Assembly (NCBI GenBank): GCA_003170935.1
Contig: PMYA01000152.1
Location: forward strand, 10,997-20,317
Length of the DNA: 9,321 nucleotides
Reading direction: 5' to 3'
From: Methanobacteriota archaeon
Lineage (GTDB): Archaea; Halobacteriota; Bog-38; Methanoflorentales; Methanoflorentaceae
Shown: positions 6,524-9,321 of the stretch, piece by piece
Layout: every line of letters begins with the position of its first letter
Numbering within the stretch: the first letter of the stretch is position 1
Program-made: the position numbers and the translations under genes
The notes under the pieces: model-generated
What the model was told of the DNA's origin: nothing
Databases searched by the model: none
What the model saw: the letters and a program-made list of their open reading frames with translations, nothing else

Positions 6524-7321
6524 GTGAAAGAAAATTACGGAAGGTCACCTTTCTTGTTTAGAAGGGACTTGCGCGTGCGCGACAACAGTGGACTCATCGA
6601 GGCATCCTCAGCCTCCGAAACAGTGATACTGGCCTTTATCTTTGATCCGAGATTGGAATCGCAAAATCCTTACTTCAGTTACAATGCATTCCAGTTTATG
6701 GTCGAGTCGCTCTGTGACCTTTCACGCCAAGTGGCAGCAGAACGAGGCTTTTTATGCGTATTTCGTGGACGCCCAGAGGCAGTCGTAGAACGTCTCATCG
6801 CTGAGGAGGATATAGAGGCAGTTTTCGTAAAAAGGGACTACACGCCTTTTAGTAGAAAAAGAGACACTGCTATAGCTAAGGTGTGTGATGAGCACTATAC
6901 TGCCTTTAACTGCTGTTCTGATGTACTCCTGCACGAACCAGGCGACGTCTTAAAAGACGACGGCAGGCCATACACAATTTTTTCTCATTTCTTAAGAAAA
7001 GCGCGTTCGATTCCGATTAGGCCAGTCAACACTGCGAGAGTGAGTAATCTGTCAACTCTTAGCATTGCCTCGGGAAGTCATGAGCGCTTTCACCGTGAGG
7101 TGCCTGATCAAAACGCGCTACTATCAGTTCGTGGCGGGCGCCCAAAATCGCTCAAAACGCTCACCAACTTACACAAGTGCGCAGAGTACAAGACTGAACG
7201 TGAATTCCCTGCCAAAAGCGCGACGACAAGGCTTTCGGCGCACAACAAGTTCGGCACGTGTTCGATACGAGAAGGCTACCACTCTGCTGTGGACAAACTT
7301 GGTGCCGAGCATCAGCTTTAA
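6524..7321 (+). pseudogene. phr: class I-like deoxyribodipyrimidine photolyase, truncated (N-terminal ~60%)
   Basis: Intact photolyases use reduced FAD and light to split pyrimidine dimers. The start is GTG 6524 after GGAGAGGTGGT. Residues 8-27 (SPFLFRRDLRVRDNSGLIEA) open the alpha/beta antenna domain; RDYTPFSRKRD (104-114) and LLHEPGDVLKDDGRPYTIFSHFLRKA (135-160) are typical of the cryptochrome/photolyase family. RGGRPKSLKTL (203-213), REFPAKSATTRLSAHNKFGT (226-245) and SIREGYHSAVDKLG begin the FAD domain. The frame ends HQL-TAA at residue 265, where about 190 residues are expected, including the WRDFY segment, the FAD-binding core and the tryptophan electron chain. Beyond the stop lies MoeA sequence on the other strand. 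The product should not repair DNA; antenna-domain function is conceivable but unlikely. Confidence 0.85.
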
Positions 7322-7730
7322 TGGGGACTTCGCCAGGCGACATTTCCTCGCAGAACTCGCCTGCAACCACTGCATCTGCTCCGTCCGGTATCGACGCACC
7401 AGAGCATATTTTAACTGCGCTGGCATTTTCCACGTACCCCTCGTATTTGACACCGGCGAATGCTTATCCGGCCACCTTCAGGCACGCCGGGCTGCTCCTT
7501 TTGGCGAAAACGACATCCGTGGACTTAACGGCAAAGCCGTCTTTGAGCGACACATCAATGGAAGGATAGCTCACCTGCACCACAAGGTCAGCGGCAACAA
7601 CCCGCCCTGCACACAGGTCGAGGAAAAGCACTTCCCCTCCCAACGGCCAGACATTAGTACCAATGATATCGAAGGCTTCCTGATAGCCGATATAACCGAT
7701 CCCTTCATCAATTTCTTTAAAAATCAGTTT
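7322..7730 (-). pseudogene. moeA: MoeA-type molybdotransferase, N-terminal relic with in-frame TAA
   Basis: The minus strand reads GYQEAFDIIGTNVWPLGGEV, AGRVVAADLVVQV, SYPSIDVSLKDGFAVKSTDV, LKVAG, TAA (7466-7464), AFAGVKYEGYVENASAVKI, CSGASIPDGADAVVAGEF. These are the N-terminal domains of MoeA (EAL...PL, GRVLAEDV, SLKDGYAV in the archaeal style, SGAxIPxGADAVV). The frame is the same on both sides of the TAA, where a Tyr codon is expected, so a single base change explains it. No good start codon is in frame after the TGA at 7733-7731. Similarity ends about 7322, exactly where the photolyase frame ends; the catalytic C-terminal half is missing. It is not the complement of the moeA at the left edge, since both contain a GADAVV region with different neighbours. 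Confidence 0.8.
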
Positions 7731-7755
7731 TCACGGCTAATATCCTATGAGAAAT

Positions 7756-7878
7756 CTACATTATCCTATCTGTCTGTCCATTACTTGTCACGAGAAGGGG
7801 CAAAATGTATTTCCATTCAGGCAGATGCATCCCATCGGGAACTGCTTCCTTTATGCGATCTTTAGCAGCGGCTCTGTG
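7756..7878 (-). other. 41-codon open stretch upstream of the MoeA relic, unrecognised
   Basis: Between TAA (7881-7879) and TAG (7758-7756) the minus strand is open, reading AAKDRIKEAVPDGMHLPEW and then KYILPLLVTSNGQTDRIM. The composition (charged helix, proline turn, hydrophobic segment) looks protein-like, and it ends 25 bases before the MoeA relic, as an upstream operon gene would. There is no suitable start (one internal ATG gives 25 residues). It may be the C-terminal scrap of a gene carried in with the MoeA relic. I do not recognise a family. Confidence 0.3.
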
Positions 7879-7890
7879 TTAACGCAGAGC
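7871..7890. repeat. 8-bp stem-loop with TTAA loop
   Basis: GCTCTGTG-TTAA-CGCAGAGC folds into an 8-bp stem (one G-T pair) with a four-base loop. It lies about 93 bases downstream of the stop of the split-barrel gene (7983, minus strand) and could stabilise or end the heliorhodopsin-operon message, but no T-run follows on either strand. Confidence 0.5.
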
Positions 7891-7982
7891 TCAGCGTACA
7901 TATTGGGCCTAGTCCAATTTAGCCTCTGCTTGCAGCTTATGCGTACTCTCTGAAAACAGGTTTGTTGATGTATGACGGGGGG
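7891..7982. other. intergenic tail downstream of the split-barrel gene
   Basis: Nothing gene-like is seen here. It contains a run of Gs/Cs (GGGGGG near 7978-7983 on the + strand) at the very end of the split-barrel gene. The right-hand junction of the MoeA-relic segment probably falls somewhere in this stretch. Confidence 0.3.
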
Positions 7983-8459
7983 TTATTCGTTCTTTAGAGC
8001 GACTATTTCTTCCACCCTGTCAAGTTTCCATACGAGGCTCCGATTTTCGTTCACGATGGATTCCAAAGGCTCGGTCGGCGAATGGCCGAGCGCAGCGAAT
8101 ACGTTGCTTGAGAGTCCTCGCGTCTTTATCAAGGTAACGAACTGCTGTCGAACACGTCGACCTTCGGCAATATCTGTGACCTCATCTATTCGCCCCAACA
8201 AGGTCACAAATGTGTACGACGACAAGTCCGGACTTATCCGTTCTATCTCAACTGCAACGTTTGGATTCTCGTTGAAGTATTGGATCTTTTTCCCGTATTT
8301 TGTCGACAAAAAAAAGAGGTTGTGCCCGTCGAAAACGTACAAAAAAGGTGCGACGTAAGGATGCGAATCGCCCTTGAAGGCGATCCTACCCACGTAGTTC
8401 TCCTTTATTAGCCGGTCATACTCTTGTTTTTCCATACGGGGGATCTTCAAAATGTCCAT
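7983..8459 (-). CDS. pyridoxamine 5'-phosphate oxidase-like flavin split-barrel protein
   Basis: About 158 residues from ATG 8459 (MDILKIPRMEKQEYDRLI). The pattern ENYVGRIAFKGDSHPYVAPFLYVFDGHNLFFLSTKYGKKIQYFNENPNVAVEIE (quoted in parts: GRIAFKG, PYVAPFLYVFDG, LFFLSTKYGKK, NPNVAVEIE) is the split beta-barrel of the PNPOx-like/COG3467 family, which binds FMN or coenzyme F420 as a dimer. TFVTLLGRIDEV is the following strand pair. Substrate is unknown; relatives include nitroimidazole reductase-like and heme-utilisation-like proteins. GGTGA at 8470-8466 lies five bases before ATG 8459; GTG 8468 overlaps that site, so I prefer 8459. It begins 28 bases after the heliorhodopsin stop on the same strand, so the two are probably co-transcribed. 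Confidence 0.88.
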   Translation of the reverse strand: MDILKIPRMEKQEYDRLIKENYVGRIAFKGDSHPYVAPFLYVFDGHNLFFLSTKYGKKIQYFNENPNVAVEIERISPDLSSYTFVTLLGRIDEVTDIAEGRRVRQQFVTLIKTRGLSSNVFAALGHSPTEPLESIVNENRSLVWKLDRVEEIVALKNE

Positions 8460-8487
8460 TTGTGTCACCAGTCTTGTCAGAGTGTAG

Positions 8488-9255
8488 CTATCTCAGCGTT
8501 CCAGCAAAGACCTGCCACGCTAATGCAGTTTTTGCGACGATGCTGAGGACGATGTACCCGTACTCTCCATAAAGGTAATCCTTCCACTTACTCACCTTCT
8601 TGTACTGCAGGAACATGTTGAGGGGGAATAGCAGGAAGAAGAACGTCAAGGACCCGAGGATGTAGTAGATGAATGTGGGAACGGTCGACCCTTGCGTCGC
8701 CCCTATGAAGTACATGAATATCACTATCCACGGAACCAGGCCGGCAAATGATCCGAATATAAACGCCGTCCAGTTCGTTTTTTCGGTTTTCTGGTTGTGC
8801 AGCTCCATCATCAGCCCGAAAAGGTTCATCGTCGCGTTGATGGCGAATAGTGGGATGAGCGCAGCTATGTCAGAGACGCCGCTGAGCATGGCAATTGCTA
8901 CGATCATGATGGATGAACTCAGTGCATAGTCGTACCACCGGGCGTAGTTGACGTGTTTCTTGAGGTTTTCGACGTACCAGCGGTTTACGCCTGGCAATGC
9001 CACAAGGAGATGGTCCAGCGTCGAAATCAGCAGGAACAATGCAACGAGTAAACCCACCCGAAGTTGGTAGATCGTATTCTCGACAGGCAAAAGAAGCTTT
9101 GTGGTTGCGTTGAGCTGCACAAAGTACGTATTTATTGGCAGCTTAAAGGAATTGCTTAAAAAGATTATAGCAATGGCTTGAATTAAAAGGAACAAGCCCG
9201 CAATCACGTTGAACGTTCTCAAACGTTTAAACTTGCCTTCCTCTTGGTTTTCCAT
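8488..9255 (-). CDS. heliorhodopsin
   Basis: 255 residues with seven hydrophobic helices (about 15-33, 64-88, 105-127, 130-150, 163-184, 194-215, 232-252). Helix 7 reads LSIVAKTALAWQVFAGTL; K242 is the Schiff-base lysine for retinal, and AWQVFAGTL is diagnostic of heliorhodopsins, not type 1 rhodopsins. Other family marks are KRLRTFNVIAG at the N-terminus, HLLVALPGVNRWY (H82) after helix 2, ARWYDYALSSSIMIV in helix 3, and NLFGLMMELHN. Heliorhodopsins sit with the N-terminus in the cytoplasm and have long photocycles without ion pumping; some are reported to affect partner proteins such as photolyase. The usual RWxEY counterion Glu is Asp109 here, and the TM1 His (HxxQ) is Leu23 with Gln26 kept. 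ATG 9255 is chosen because GGGAGG lies just upstream; the frame stays open to 9318. Confidence 0.95.
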   Translation of the reverse strand: MENQEEGKFKRLRTFNVIAGLFLLIQAIAIIFLSNSFKLPINTYFVQLNATTKLLLPVENTIYQLRVGLLVALFLLISTLDHLLVALPGVNRWYVENLKKHVNYARWYDYALSSSIMIVAIAMLSGVSDIAALIPLFAINATMNLFGLMMELHNQKTEKTNWTAFIFGSFAGLVPWIVIFMYFIGATQGSTVPTFIYYILGSLTFFFLLFPLNMFLQYKKVSKWKDYLYGEYGYIVLSIVAKTALAWQVFAGTLR

Positions 9256-9315
9256 TGTTTGCCTCCCAGTTTTGATAAGCCAATTTGTGTTATCGCTGAT
9301 AATACTATTTAGTAG
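9256..9315 (-). promoter_or_regulatory. heliorhodopsin leader: Shine-Dalgarno and possible TATA box
   Basis: GGGAGG (9267-9262) precedes ATG 9255 by six bases, a strong archaeal ribosome binding site. Further upstream on the minus strand ACTAAATAG (about 9312-9304) resembles a TATA box and would place the start of transcription near 9280. The window ends here, so upstream elements cannot be judged. Confidence 0.6.
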
Positions 9316-9321
9316 CATCCA

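Noticed and set aside
7464..7466. Recoding (pyrrolysine or readthrough) as the reason for the stop inside the MoeA relic
   Set aside because: The codon is TAA, not TAG, and the gene is also truncated and has no start codon, so a pseudogene is simpler.
7258..7569. 103-codon + strand open frame
   Set aside because: It is antisense to the MoeA relic, where MoeA motifs are read on the minus strand.
7065..7865. 266-codon + strand open frame after the photolyase
   Set aside because: Its first part is an off-frame reading of the photolyase and its middle is antisense to the MoeA relic; no family features are seen.
9256..9318. Longer heliorhodopsin start (ATG 9318) adding 21 residues
   Set aside because: The extra residues are not typical of the family, and the strong GGGAGG site sits just before ATG 9255.
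1..9321. CRISPR array or insertion-sequence ends
   Set aside because: No regularly spaced direct repeats, terminal inverted repeats with a transposase, or transposase fragments were seen, even at the joints near 1505, 3215 and 7321.

Overview
The window looks like a chromosomal stretch from a euryarchaeon, probably from the Methanomicrobia (methanogens and relatives). The evidence is an archaeal-type PheRS alpha subunit with N-terminal winged helices, an archaeal-length PheRS beta subunit, tRNAs without an encoded CCA, archaeal AT-rich box A-like promoter elements, Shine-Dalgarno sites of the GGAGG/GGTGA kind, and gene remnants (DUF1616, archaeal cytidylate kinase, MoeA) that read like archaeal versions. 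The order-level guess is inference only.

Layout from left to right. Bases 1-882 hold the C-terminal part of a MoeA molybdotransferase (+ strand, cut by the window edge). Next come two tRNA genes, Pro(TGG) and Arg(CCT), with an 8-1-8 palindrome just before the first and an 8-bp stem-loop between them. At 1381-1503 there is a short stump of a DUF1616 membrane protein. On the minus strand follow a DUF2156 protein (1511-2407) and a GNAT acetyltransferase (2407-2829), which overlap by one base, and then the C-terminal half of a broken cytidylate kinase (2939-3217). The minus-strand pheS-pheT operon fills 3211-6306. A divergent intergenic region (6307-6523) separates it from a + strand class I-like photolyase that stops after 265 residues, lacking most of its FAD domain. 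It runs directly into an N-terminal MoeA relic on the opposite strand (7322-7730, with an internal TAA). The right end is a minus-strand pair: heliorhodopsin (8488-9255) followed 28 bases later by a small flavin-type split-barrel protein (7983-8459).

The most interesting part is the light-related cluster at the right: heliorhodopsin, its probable co-transcribed flavin/F420 split-barrel partner, and the photolyase remnant nearby. By alignment to family motifs from memory, the heliorhodopsin carries Asp at the usual Glu counterion position and lacks the usual TM1 histidine.

The second theme is decay or rearrangement. Two spaces between convergent genes hold inserted or replaced DNA (about 1504-3217 and about 7322-7980). 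In each case the 3' end of the + strand gene is lost, and the new DNA contains a partial gene with an in-frame TAA. This could be real genome erosion, mosaic transfer, or an assembly artefact; sequence alone cannot decide.
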